A stretch of DNA of 64,000 bases from G963675935 sp963803125 (GTDB lineage: Bacteria > Planctomycetota > Planctomycetia > Pirellulales > Thermoguttaceae): the NCBI GenBank assembly GCA_963803125.1, contig CAWDLR010000002.1, forward strand, positions 496,001-560,000. Reading direction: 5' to 3'. The position numbers and the translations under genes were made by a program. How positions within the stretch are numbered: position 1 is the first letter of the stretch; each line of letters starts with the position of its first letter. Of this stretch, positions 57,901 to 64,000 are shown one piece after another. The notes below the pieces were generated by a model. It saw nothing but the letters and a program-made list of their open reading frames with translations, searched no databases and was not told the origin of the DNA.

Positions 57901-58005
57901 GCTGGCGAAAAGCTGGAGGAAGACGTCGTCGCACCGCACATCCCCGGCCACCAGCCCGCGGATATCGTCCTGAATGCGCTTGCGCTGTTGGTCGAGTGTC
58001 GGCAT
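54952..58005 (-). CDS. FAD-linked oxidase fused to 4Fe-4S/CCG oxidoreductase domain
   Basis: A 1017-residue single-chain form of the GlcD/Dld plus GlcF/GlpC type of 2-hydroxyacid dehydrogenase. The N-terminal FAD_binding_4 domain shows RGAGTGLAGESLG, GQVTTVGSMIAIDAAGSRWL and LLVGSEGTLALITEATL. The FAD-oxidase C domain ends FDPANVFNPQKI. Two 4Fe-4S motifs follow (CNRCGECRTQTAKLRMCP, about 590, and CVHCHSCRLECP). The last 300 residues have two CCG-type motifs (GYHSPCLLRAL...GCSGMAGTFG and TECSACKMQMEQG). Substrate is probably lactate, glycolate or a similar hydroxyacid, not decided by sequence. ATG 58005 is preferred over 58065. The frame is intact. Confidence 0.88.
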   Translation of the reverse strand: MPTLDQQRKRIQDDIRGLVAGDVRCDDVFLQLFASDASIYEIKPLGVVRPRSAADVAACVRYAAERHIPIHARGAGTGLAGESLGSGLILDFSAHLRRVIRLDPQRVRVQPGVVYERLNESLRPLGRLLGPDPASGQVTTVGSMIAIDAAGSRWLRYGSMRRHVESLQVVLADGEILEIGREELAGGLSTSTIPRKRDLVNRLAALLSENAELIRRHQPNTPQNHCGYDLVDILADGHIDLARLLVGSEGTLALITEATLRTEPLPKHRGVAVILFDSVEKAARAVPDVVASSPSACDLMDRRHLSLARAAEPRFDPLIPLETEAALLVEQDGEEPLEVRERLHRLVNELWQQKRMAFGARQAFEDADTELFWRLIGKVQPALYRTSGPNRPLPIVEDMVVSPGLLPDFLVRMQNVLKRNQVTAALYCHAGQGQLHVQPFLELAGPEDVQRMRRLAGELYEEVFALGGSIGGEHACGLSRTAFVRRQAGPLFDLFREVKRVFDPANVFNPQKIISDGEDLSAGYIRPSLRVTSPAKTVVSPSPAAAAADPAAPPALPSAARLTAEETTPELRDLTELQLNWEPSRVSDAVLACNRCGECRTQTAKLRMCPIFRFMPSEEAAPRAKANLLRGVLTGELELGVLTSDEFKAIADLCVHCHSCRLECPAAVDIPRLARESKAAYVAVNGISPAQWTMTRLDLFGALGGLIAPAVNWALANRQMRWLLEKTLGVAQGRKLPRVASRSFLRRAARRRLTRSARRGGQKVLYFVDVYANYFDPQLAEALVAVLEHNGINVYVHPDQRQAAMASIACGAIDHARKMAKHNVAILAEAVRQGYHVIASEPAAALCLTHEYPQLIDDDDARLVAAHSSEAGGFLWKMHTLGQLQLDFKPLNLTVGYHSPCLLRALQTGSPGENLLGLIPGLRLQHVEAGCSGMAGTFGLLHQNYRSSLRAGLKLISRLRGPDIQAGVTECSACKMQMEQGTTKPTVHPIKLLALSYGLMPEIGRLLNSPGRELIVT

Positions 58006-58108
58006 GGCGCCCCCTTTCGCAGCGGACTGGTGTGGCGGCCGCCGCTCGTGAAAGGTCCGCGACAAAGCGATCCGCCGCTAAGAAGCCGTTTCACAACCGG
58101 CAGTCGCG

Positions 58109-58164
58109 TAGGTTATGCTTCAGCATAACAGCCCGCCTCTTGTTATGCTAAAGCATAACCTACG
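58109..58164. repeat. REPIN-like pair with GTAG ends (AT-rich hairpins)
   Basis: GTAG followed by GTTATGCTTCAGCATAAC, 15 bases, then GTTATGCTAAAGCATAAC and CTAC. Two hairpins face each other and the whole can also fold as one long stem. It lies in the gap between folE and the FAD/Fe-S gene on the same strand. Despite a different stem sequence it has the same build as 40064-40116. Confidence 0.85.
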
Positions 58165-58236
58165 GGTCTGCCGGCTTGTCCGGCGGTGCGGAAGCACGGT
58201 TGGGCAAGCCAACCGTGGCACCCGGCGGCCGGTCCG

Positions 58237-58878
58237 CTACCGCCGTTCTCCGTATATCAATGTCATTAGTTCTGCCCGCGTGGAGGATTTCGTGCGGAAG
58301 CAACCCTTCATGGCCGAAGTGACGCAGACCGAGCCCGGCTTGCGAACGCCGCGGATGGTCATGCAGGTATGCACCGCTTCGATCACCACGCCCACCCCCT
58401 TCGCGTGCAGTTCGTCGACCAGCAGATTGGCGATCTGCTCGGTCATGCGCTCCTGCACTTGCGGCCGCCTGGCCACCTCCTCCACGACTCGCGCCAGCTT
58501 GCTCAGCCCGATCACGCGGTCGCCCGGCAGGTAAGCCACGTGGGCGCTGCCAATGAACGGCAGCATGTGGTGCTCGCACATGCTGTTGAAACTGATGTCG
58601 CGCACCAACACGACCTCGTCGCAGACTTCGCTGAAGAACTTCCGCAGGTGCCGGCGCGGGTCTTGGTGCAAGCCGGCAAACAACTCGCCGTACATGCGGG
58701 CGACGCGGGTGGGCGTCTCGCGCAGCCCCTCGCGGTCGGGATCCTCGCCGACGGCTAACAGAATCTCCCGCACCGCACGCTCGATCCGCACGCGATCGAC
58801 CGGTGTGGCCGACGGCGGAGCGTCGTCATCGGCCTCCAAAGCCAGAGTGCCATTAACACGTTCGCGTGCATCGACCAT
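58237..58878 (-). CDS. folE: GTP cyclohydrolase I
   Basis: Converts GTP to dihydroneopterin triphosphate, the first step of folate (tetrahydropterin) synthesis. The 213-residue frame has the full core: EILLAVGEDPDREGLRETPT, VRDISFNSMCEHHMLPFIG with the zinc Cys and His, YLPGDRVIGLSKLARVVEEV and VGVVIEAVHTCMTIRGVRKP with the second Cys. I chose ATG 58878, with AAAGGTG seven bases upstream. Starts at 58926 and 58953 would add a poorly conserved N-terminus. With folC in the window, two folate genes are present but far apart. The LON-domain gene lies just upstream in the same direction. Confidence 0.94.
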   Translation of the reverse strand: MVDARERVNGTLALEADDDAPPSATPVDRVRIERAVREILLAVGEDPDREGLRETPTRVARMYGELFAGLHQDPRRHLRKFFSEVCDEVVLVRDISFNSMCEHHMLPFIGSAHVAYLPGDRVIGLSKLARVVEEVARRPQVQERMTEQIANLLVDELHAKGVGVVIEAVHTCMTIRGVRKPGSVCVTSAMKGCFRTKSSTRAELMTLIYGERR

Positions 58879-58961
58879 TGCGGACACCTTTGCAGCACCT
58901 CCCCGCGAGCAAGCAGACTGATCCATGATAAGGACTCGCTTCCCCAGCGTCAAGCCGCCGC

Positions 58962-59669
58962 CTAGTTCGCGCTGAACGCGGGCGGAAAGGAAAAAGCGGG
59001 GACCGCGGCGGGGGGTGGCTCCGCAGCCGCCTCCGATAGGTGCTTCAGCAGCAACTCCGCCCGGCGGAGCACGTTGGTTTCGCCCAGCAGCGATAGCTTC
59101 CCCGCCGTGTCGATGTCGAGAATGTACCCCATCACGTCGGTGAGCATTCCCAAGGGAATCTCGTTTCCCAGCAGTTGGTCGAGTTGCTCCTGAGCTTCGG
59201 GCAGCGCAGGCAGGACCTTGATGATGGCGTTACGGAGTTTCTTTCGCACGGCCTTTCTTCTGGTCGAAGAGCGCGCGGGATACGTGTCCTCGCACAATTC
59301 GGCTTCCGCCTCGCGAAACTGCCGGAAGCTGGGCAACTCCTTCAGCAGCCGCACCCGCCGCAATCCCAGCAGCAACACGTTGTAGGCGCCGTCGGACAGC
59401 CGGCGGTGCGCGGTGACCCGCCCGAGGCAGGCGATCGGGTAGAGCACCGGCCGCCCCGCGTTGTCTTTTTCCCAGCCTGGGGCCAAGGCCGCTACCGCGA
59501 TCAGTCCATCGCCGCTTAAGGCATCTTCCAACAACTCCCGGTACCGCGCTTCGACGATTCGCAACGGCTGCATCACGTGCGGGAATAGGACCACATCCGG
59601 CAGCGGAAAAACTCGCACCTTTCCCAGAAACTCGCCCGGCAAGAACAACGACTCATCGAATGCCGACAC
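58962..59669 (-). CDS. LON substrate-binding domain protein
   Basis: A 235-residue protein consisting of the N-terminal domain of Lon protease without AAA+ or protease parts. VRVFPLPDVVLFPHVMQPLR and VEARYRELLEDALSGDGLIA open the domain. IACLGRVTAHRRLSDGAYNV and LLGLRRVRLLKEL continue it. The helical remainder ends with a Pro/Ala-rich tail. Start GTG 59669, with AAGGAG at seven bases, is well supported. Such stand-alone LON domains are common. Substrate or partner unknown. It is divergent from nth and upstream of folE. Confidence 0.88.
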   Translation of the reverse strand: MSAFDESLFLPGEFLGKVRVFPLPDVVLFPHVMQPLRIVEARYRELLEDALSGDGLIAVAALAPGWEKDNAGRPVLYPIACLGRVTAHRRLSDGAYNVLLLGLRRVRLLKELPSFRQFREAEAELCEDTYPARSSTRRKAVRKKLRNAIIKVLPALPEAQEQLDQLLGNEIPLGMLTDVMGYILDIDTAGKLSLLGETNVLRRAELLLKHLSEAAAEPPPAAVPAFSFPPAFSAN

Positions 59670-59873
59670 GGCCCATCTCCTTCTGATTGATTATAGACAT
59701 CCGGCTGGGCGAAGGCCAATTCTTGCACCGCACCGTCTTGAACGTTGCCCTCCTGACGTTTAGCCGCGCCCCGCAGGGAAGCGATCCGCAGCGCCGTCTC
59801 CCCTGCCGTTGGCCGTACTTGACAGTTGCCGGGCCGCCGGCACAGAATTGCCGTTTTCCGACGAGGTCCGCCC

Positions 59874-60527
59874 ATGACCGACACCGCCGCGAAACGCCAC
59901 GCCGCCAAGATCGCCCAGCGACTGGCCGCCGCGTATCCCGAAGCCCGCTGCTCGCTCGACTTCCGCTCGCCGGTAGAATTACTGGTGGCCACGATTCTCT
60001 CCGCCCAGTGCACCGACGTTCGCGTCAACCAGGTCACGAAGACGCTCTTTCGCAAGTACCCAACCGCGGCCGATTACGCCAAAACCGACCAAGAGCAATT
60101 GGAGCGGGACATTCAGAGCACCGGCTTCTTTCGCAATAAAGCCAAGAGCATCCGTGAATGTTGCAGAACCCTGCTGGAGAAGTACGATGACAAAGTACCA
60201 AAGGACATGGAGAGCCTCGTGCAACTGCCGGGCGTGGGACGGAAGACCGCCAACGTGGTGCTGGGCACCGCCTACGGAATCGCCGTCGGCGTGGTCGTCG
60301 ATACGCACGTCGCGCGAATCTCGCGCCGCCTGGGGCTGACCGCCGAGAAGGATCCCGCCAAAATCGAGCGCGACCTCATGGCGCAATTCGCCGAAAAGGA
60401 CTGGATTGTGCTCAGCCACGAGCTAATCCTGCACGGCCGCCGCTGCTGCACCGCGCGAAATCCAAAATGCCCGGAGTGTCCGCTGGACTCACTTTGCCCG
60501 AAGATCGGAGTTGCGGAGGATCGCTAG
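59874..60527 (+). CDS. nth: Endonuclease III
   Basis: A DNA glycosylase/AP lyase for oxidised pyrimidines (base excision repair). 217 residues. The HhH motif LVQLPGVGRKTANVVLG contains the catalytic lysine, with the catalytic aspartate in VVVDTHVARISRRLGL. The 4Fe-4S loop is CCTARNPKCPECPLDSLC. RSPVELLVATILSAQCTDVR is the helical entry of the fold. GAGG seven bases upstream supports ATG 59874. It is divergent from the LON-domain gene and followed by a small antitoxin-type gene. Intact and typical in length. Confidence 0.95.
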   Translation: MTDTAAKRHAAKIAQRLAAAYPEARCSLDFRSPVELLVATILSAQCTDVRVNQVTKTLFRKYPTAADYAKTDQEQLERDIQSTGFFRNKAKSIRECCRTLLEKYDDKVPKDMESLVQLPGVGRKTANVVLGTAYGIAVGVVVDTHVARISRRLGLTAEKDPAKIERDLMAQFAEKDWIVLSHELILHGRRCCTARNPKCPECPLDSLCPKIGVAEDR

Positions 60528-60648
60528 TGCGACGGATGGCGCCACCGGCAAAGAGCGTCTTGCAGGCGACCCGGCGCCGACCAACGATGGGCAAGAGCGG
60601 AAGTCCGTGGTAGAATACGCTTGGAGGAGCAGGAGGAGGATAAAGAAC

Positions 60649-60894
60649 ATGAAATGTGTGCAAGTGGAATCTGAAGTGGGAGCAGATGGCGTGCTGGAGC
60701 TGCGGATTCCATTGGGTGTTCCGGATGCTCGAAGGCGCGTGATGGTCACTATCCAGCCCCTGCCGACGCCACCATCCGCCTCGGAGCCGTCAGATTGGCA
60801 CGAGTTCGTTCAGCGAACTTACGGGTCTTGTGCCGGTCTAGGACTGGAAGAACCGCCGGACCTGCCTCTGCAACAACAGGACTGGTCCGCATGA
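60649..60894 (+). CDS. Antitoxin-like small protein (orphan)
   Basis: An 81-residue protein with a strong AGGAGGA site nine bases before ATG 60649. It starts with a strand-rich ESEVGADGVLELRIPLGV and ends SDWHEFVQRTYGSCAGLGLE, then EPPDLPLQQQDWSA. This C-terminal pattern is, from memory, that of planctomycete and cyanobacterial antitoxins paired with PIN toxins. The stop overlaps an ATG (ATGA) as in a toxin-antitoxin operon, but only a remnant of the toxin gene follows. Function as antitoxin is inferred. Confidence 0.65.
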   Translation: MKCVQVESEVGADGVLELRIPLGVPDARRRVMVTIQPLPTPPSASEPSDWHEFVQRTYGSCAGLGLEEPPDLPLQQQDWSA

Positions 60895-60967
60895 CGTTAG
60901 CGAGTTTGGCCGAATCCCCGGCCTGCGCATTCAGGATTGGGAAGTCGCTGCAACGACACCACGCTGA
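60891..60967 (+). pseudogene. Remnant of a VapC-type PIN toxin gene
   Basis: An ATG at 60891 overlaps the antitoxin stop, but from 60893 another frame reads DVSEFGRIPGLRIQDWEVAA, then TTPR and a stop. This is the characteristic end of VapC PIN proteins (NxxEFxRxPGLxxxxW). All of the catalytic part is missing, so an internal deletion has removed nearly the whole toxin. Confidence 0.7.
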
Positions 60968-60978
60968 AGTGGTCAACG

Positions 60979-61557
60979 ATGGTTCTCTCCGGCCGGGAAA
61001 TCAAACGCCAGTTGGGCAACAGCATCGTCATCGACCCGTTCGACGAGTCGCGGCTGAACCCCAACAGCTACAACCTCACTTTGCACAACGAGTTAATGGT
61101 ATATGAGGAGGTCGTACTCGACATGCGAAAGGCGAACCGCGTCCGCCGCATGGGCATTCCGCGCGAGGGGCTGGTGCTGCAACCCAATCAACTCTATCTC
61201 GGCCGCACCGTCGAGCGCACCGAGACGCACGGCTTCGTGCCGATGATCGAAGGCCGCTCGTCGATCGGGCGGCTGGGGCTGTTCGTGCACGTGACGGCCG
61301 GATTCGGCGACGTCGGCTTCTGCGGCTATTGGACGCTGGAGATGTTCGCCGTCCAGCCGGTGCGGATCTACGCCGGCGTGGCCATCTGCCAGATCTTCTA
61401 CCACGACATCCACGGCGACTTCACCGCCTACCAGAGCGACAAGTACCAGCACAACACCGACATCCAACCGAGCCTGTTGTTCAAGGAGCTCGATCCCGAG
61501 TGCGCTCGCGACGCCCAGATGAAGCTGCCGTTCGGCATGGAGCGCTCGCACGGATGA
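60979..61557 (+). CDS. dcd: dCTP deaminase
   Basis: Deaminates dCTP to dUTP, supplying dTMP synthesis. 192 residues with the family blocks VLSGREIKRQLGNSIVIDPF, LNPNSYNLTLHNEL, FVPMIEGRSSIGRLGLFVHV and TAGFGDVGFCGYWTLEMFAV, which includes the catalytic Glu region. ATG 60979 fits homologues. The frame upstream to 60937 covers the vapC remnant. A SD-like site is weak. The C-terminus is complete. Whether it is mono- or bifunctional (dCTP deaminase/dUTPase) cannot be judged here. Confidence 0.93.
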   Translation: MVLSGREIKRQLGNSIVIDPFDESRLNPNSYNLTLHNELMVYEEVVLDMRKANRVRRMGIPREGLVLQPNQLYLGRTVERTETHGFVPMIEGRSSIGRLGLFVHVTAGFGDVGFCGYWTLEMFAVQPVRIYAGVAICQIFYHDIHGDFTAYQSDKYQHNTDIQPSLLFKELDPECARDAQMKLPFGMERSHG

Positions 61558-61576
61558 CCCGCCCCTCTCGCCGTGG

Positions 61577-61706
61577 GGGAATGGCGAAGCTCGAATGACA
61601 AAGGACGAAGGAAATCCGAATGACGAAATCTCAGCCCCAAAACCCTACGGGCATTCGGATTTCGTGCTTCTTTCGCCATTCGTCATTCGAGCTTCGTCAT
61701 TCTCCC
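61577..61706. repeat. Heptamer array GAATGAC with inverted arm between dcd and carA
   Basis: GAATGAC/GGACGAA-type units, about 35 unique bases, then inverted CGTCATT/CGGATTT-type units. It is the sequence sister of 30735-30866. It takes up a third of the 359-bp dcd-carA gap. The rest is described under the carA leader. Confidence 0.85.
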
Positions 61707-61779
61707 GGTCCCTGGTCGAACCGCCTAACCCGCGTTACAATGGGAGGAGTGCGTAACCTCCAATGCGCACAAAAAATGA

Positions 61780-61855
61780 GGGTGCTTGCTCGCCGGTACA
61801 AGACCCTCACTTGAGGCTGCCTGGGTTGTGCAGTCGGTGAAGATTGTCAACCCAG
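61780..61855 (+). promoter_or_regulatory. Structured leader upstream of carA
   Basis: Two stem-loops are visible: TGAGGGT/ACCCTCA (about 61788-61820) and a perfect 8-bp stem CTGGGTTG (61821-61828) with CAACCCAG (61848-61855). A possible -10 box TACAAT is at 61736-61741 with a poor -35. No poly-T run follows, so a classical attenuator is not obvious. Confidence 0.4.
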
Positions 61856-61916
61856 AGACCCACAGCCATTAGTGACTCTATCGGGTCGAATCGTTGCCGG
61901 ACTTTAGGTACCCCCC

Positions 61917-62399
61917 ATGCTCAAACCTGCAAAACTCGCCCTGGAAGACGGAACGGTCTTCACGGGAACATCTTTCGGCGCCGACGGCGAAGTCGACGGC
62001 GAAGTCTGTTTCAACACCTCGATGACCGGCTATCAGGAGATCCTGACCGACCCGAGCTACCGCGGCCAGATCGTGACCATGACCTACACCGAGATCGGCA
62101 ACTACGGCGTGAACTCGGAGGACGTCGAGAGCCGCAAGCCGCACTTGGCCGGCTTTATCGTCCGCGAGCGCAGCCGCCGGGTGAGCAACTTCCGCGCCGA
62201 AGGCGATCTCGACGGATACCTCAAGCACTGGGGCATCGTCGGCATGGAAGGGATAGACACCCGGGCGCTGGTCCGCCGGCTGCGAACCCGCGGGGCGATG
62301 AAGAGCGTGCTCTCCTCGGTCGATCTCGATGACGCCCGGCTGGTCGCCCGCGCAAAGAGAGCCCAGGCCTGGTCGGCCGCGATCTCGTGCGCGAGGTGA
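61917..62399 (+). CDS. carA: Carbamoyl phosphate synthase small subunit, N-terminal part (frame break near 62355)
   Basis: The small-subunit N-terminal domain: LALEDGTVFTGTSFGADGEV, CFNTSMTGYQEILTDPSYRG and GIVGMEGIDTRALVRRLRTR. The frame ends at 62399 with nonsense after about residue 145. Adding one base at CGCGCAAAGAG gives ARAKESPGLVGRDLVREV, which links to the second part. carA supplies carbamoyl phosphate for arginine and pyrimidines and is normally single-copy, so a sequence error is likely. No Shine-Dalgarno is seen before ATG 61917. The large-subunit gene carB is not in the window. Confidence 0.88.
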   Translation: MLKPAKLALEDGTVFTGTSFGADGEVDGEVCFNTSMTGYQEILTDPSYRGQIVTMTYTEIGNYGVNSEDVESRKPHLAGFIVRERSRRVSNFRAEGDLDGYLKHWGIVGMEGIDTRALVRRLRTRGAMKSVLSSVDLDDARLVARAKRAQAWSAAISCAR

Positions 62400-63040
62400 T
62401 TCCCGAGGCGCCGATCGAATGGACGCAGGCGCTCAGCCGCTGGGCGAAGTTGCAGGAGATCGAGTATCCCGCACCGACGGCCGATTCGCCGCAGATTGTC
62501 GCTCTCGATTACGGCATGAAGTGGAACATCGCCCGGCACCTGTTCAGCACGGGCTGCCGCGTGACGATCCTGCCCGGCACGGCCACGGCCGAGGAAGTGC
62601 TCGCTCGCGAGCCCGACGGCGTGTTTCTCTCGAACGGCCCCGGCGACCCCGATCCATTGGTCTACGCCCAGGAGACGATTCGCGGCCTGTTGGGCAAGCG
62701 GCCGATCTTCGGCATCTGCCTGGGCCATCAACTGCTCGCCCTGGCCTGCGGGGCGAAGACCTACAAGCTCAAGTTCGGCCACCGCGGCGCCAACCAGCCG
62801 GTGATGAACCGCGCCACCGGCCAGGTCGAGATCACCACGCAAAACCACGGCTTCGCCGTCCAGGAGGACTCGCTGCCCGACGACCTCGAAGTGACCCACG
62901 TCAACCTCAACGACCAAACGATCGAGGGCCTCCGCCACCGCAAGCACCCGGCGTTCTGCGTGCAGTATCACCCGGAAGCCTCCGCCGGCCCGCACGACAG
63001 CAATTATCTGTTCGGGCAGTTCAGGGAGATGTTGGGGTAG
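62387..63040 (+). CDS. carA: Carbamoyl phosphate synthase small subunit, glutamine amidotransferase part
   Basis: The class I amidotransferase domain that releases ammonia from glutamine. VALDYGMKWNIARHL opens it, VFLSNGPGDPDPL and IFGICLGHQLLALACG contain the oxyanion loop and the catalytic cysteine, TQNHGFAV follows and FCVQYHPEASAGPHDS holds the catalytic His-Glu pair. Complete to the C-terminus (YLFGQFREMLG). It begins with REVIPEAPIEWTQALSRWAK in the frame reached after the break at 62355. Its stop overlaps the convergent next gene by 20 bases. Confidence 0.9.
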   Translation: MREVIPEAPIEWTQALSRWAKLQEIEYPAPTADSPQIVALDYGMKWNIARHLFSTGCRVTILPGTATAEEVLAREPDGVFLSNGPGDPDPLVYAQETIRGLLGKRPIFGICLGHQLLALACGAKTYKLKFGHRGANQPVMNRATGQVEITTQNHGFAVQEDSLPDDLEVTHVNLNDQTIEGLRHRKHPAFCVQYHPEASAGPHDSNYLFGQFREMLG

Positions 63041-64000
63041 GAACGGACTGCGGCGTGGGCGGATCGTCGAGCAGGATGTCGCCATCTTCTGCTAATCCAG
63101 CGAGCCCCGCCGGCCTGCCGCCATCGTCTACACCGTTGACGCCGACGCTGTAAAGGAGATAACCCTCGGGCGTAAGGCGGTAAACGAATTGGCCGCCGCT
63201 AAACGGATCGTTCGGCAGCGCCGATAGATAGTCGGGCACAAGGTCGGCCAGTTTCGCCGGGTTGCGGCCGCGGTCGAACCGGTACGCCCTGATGGCAAGG
63301 TCGCAGATCAACAGCCACATCTCCGCTGAGTCGCGGTCGCGCGCCTGTATTTCGGCTTCTCGCAGGGTATCCGGCATTCCGCTGCCCTGGATGTCGGCCT
63401 TCACCTGCCGCCACATTACATCATCCTCGCCAGTAACCGCTTGTATCGCATATATGAGCCGCGCCATCCAGCCGTATGCGTTGTCGCGCCAGATTGTGTC
63501 CCGCTCGGAGAACTCCTCTACGGATGTTTCCCGAAGCATCGGATCCATCAACGCAGTGATGAGCGCCATGCACTGCTTCTTGCAGAGTGATTGTCTCAGT
63601 TCAGAGATTCCCTCTCGCCCCATTCCGTCGAAACACTCACCAACGAACCACTGCATTATTAACCCGCCGTGCGAGCAGGCCCTTCCCAGCCGTATCGTGT
63701 CCATATTTGCGGCCACGGCGTCGTCGATCCGCCGATCGAGTTCCGCATCCTTCGCTTTGACGGACAGGGCTCTGGCAAGCTGACGAAAGTGGTTGGAATT
63801 GTCCAGGGTCGAGCAGAACCACTTGCTATGTGGGTCATCCCAGACGACCGGCACTTGGCAAGGTTTGGCAAGTCCGGCCGAGACGGCGTCAAAGACGTGG
63901 GCGTATTGAGCCACGAACGCCTTCATTTGTGCGTGTGTCGCGATTTTCAGTACCGGGTGAGGGGTGGGGCCGATGTACGGCACGGCGACGTTTTGGAGCA
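63021..64000 (-). CDS. Hypothetical planctomycete protein (5' end outside window)
   Basis: An uncharacterised protein of at least 320 residues, open to the window edge on the minus strand, so its N-terminus is missing. Most of it is helical (ARALSVKAKDAELDRRIDDA, GWMARLIYAIQAV). The C-terminal region with LSALPNDPFSGGQFVYRLTP and EGYLLYSVGVNGVDDGGRP resembles the tail of many planctomycete proteins that also occurs in pseudopilin-like proteins. No catalytic residues are recognised. It is convergent with carA and overlaps its last 20 bases. The GTG at 63983 may not be the start. Confidence 0.7.
   Translation of the reverse strand, partial: LQNVAVPYIGPTPHPVLKIATHAQMKAFVAQYAHVFDAVSAGLAKPCQVPVVWDDPHSKWFCSTLDNSNHFRQLARALSVKAKDAELDRRIDDAVAANMDTIRLGRACSHGGLIMQWFVGECFDGMGREGISELRQSLCKKQCMALITALMDPMLRETSVEEFSERDTIWRDNAYGWMARLIYAIQAVTGEDDVMWRQVKADIQGSGMPDTLREAEIQARDRDSAEMWLLICDLAIRAYRFDRGRNPAKLADLVPDYLSALPNDPFSGGQFVYRLTPEGYLLYSVGVNGVDDGGRPAGLAGLAEDGDILLDDPPTPQSVPTPTSP

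Overview
The window reads as the chromosome of a high-GC planctomycete, most likely a Pirellulales relative. This is judged from the family mix (Ser/Thr kinases with zinc-ribbon and membrane parts, TMTC-like TPR membrane proteins, FlgI-domain lipoproteins, a UVR-motif protein, FAD/Fe-S fusions), the weak use of Shine-Dalgarno sites and the many short lipoproteins. No rRNA, tRNA or CRISPR array was seen. Both edge genes are cut by the window.

Layout. 1-10 kb: the end of an NtrC-type regulator gene, a UVR-motif protein and a trehalose cluster, with DUF5752-treT on the minus strand divergent from treZ-treY on the plus strand. 10-19.5 kb: a very large kinase/RND-porter/SecD-head chimera, hisA, an EF-G paralogue and an AAA ATPase plus TOPRIM-like DUF4276 pair. 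19.5-25 kb: DUF2442, a TMTC-like TPR membrane protein, a DsbD-type reductant conduit and a lipoprotein. 25-31.7 kb: a co-directional minus-strand signalling run of coiled-coil protein, FHA protein, Ser/Thr kinase, membrane protein, ECF sigma factor and its likely regulator. 31.8-41.7 kb: a CinA-NMNAT fusion, folC, an ABC-2 exporter, rnpA-yidD and a Phd/VapC toxin-antitoxin pair. 41.7-50.8 kb: a FlgI-like lipoprotein, smc, a secretin-like protein cut by a RAYT element with perfect 25-bp inverted ends, and a graveyard of RAYT remnants. 50.9-64 kb: pyrD-trpS, HU, a cysteine-cluster protein, an FAD/4Fe-4S oxidoreductase, folE, a LON-domain protein, nth, a vapBC remnant, dcd and carA.

The most distinctive layer lies between and inside the genes. 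At least a dozen arrays have a 7-bp period (some 8 bp), with many different unit sequences but often the same build: one arm of tandem heptamers and a second arm of its reverse complement. Every intergenic copy lies between co-directional genes. Several copies, and several families of short palindromes, sit inside coding genes (treZ, treY, the kinase, the CinA-NMNAT fusion, folC, smc) and are mostly read through as extra peptide. This resembles cyanobacterial heptanucleotide STRRs combined with Rickettsia-type palindromic elements, with RAYT/REPIN elements nearby.

A second recurrent feature is about a dozen single-base frame breaks in ten genes, including normally essential ones (smc, folC, carA). 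In most cases adding or removing one base restores the expected family sequence, so I read them mainly as sequence errors. Affected genes are annotated as parts or as one span with the break stated.
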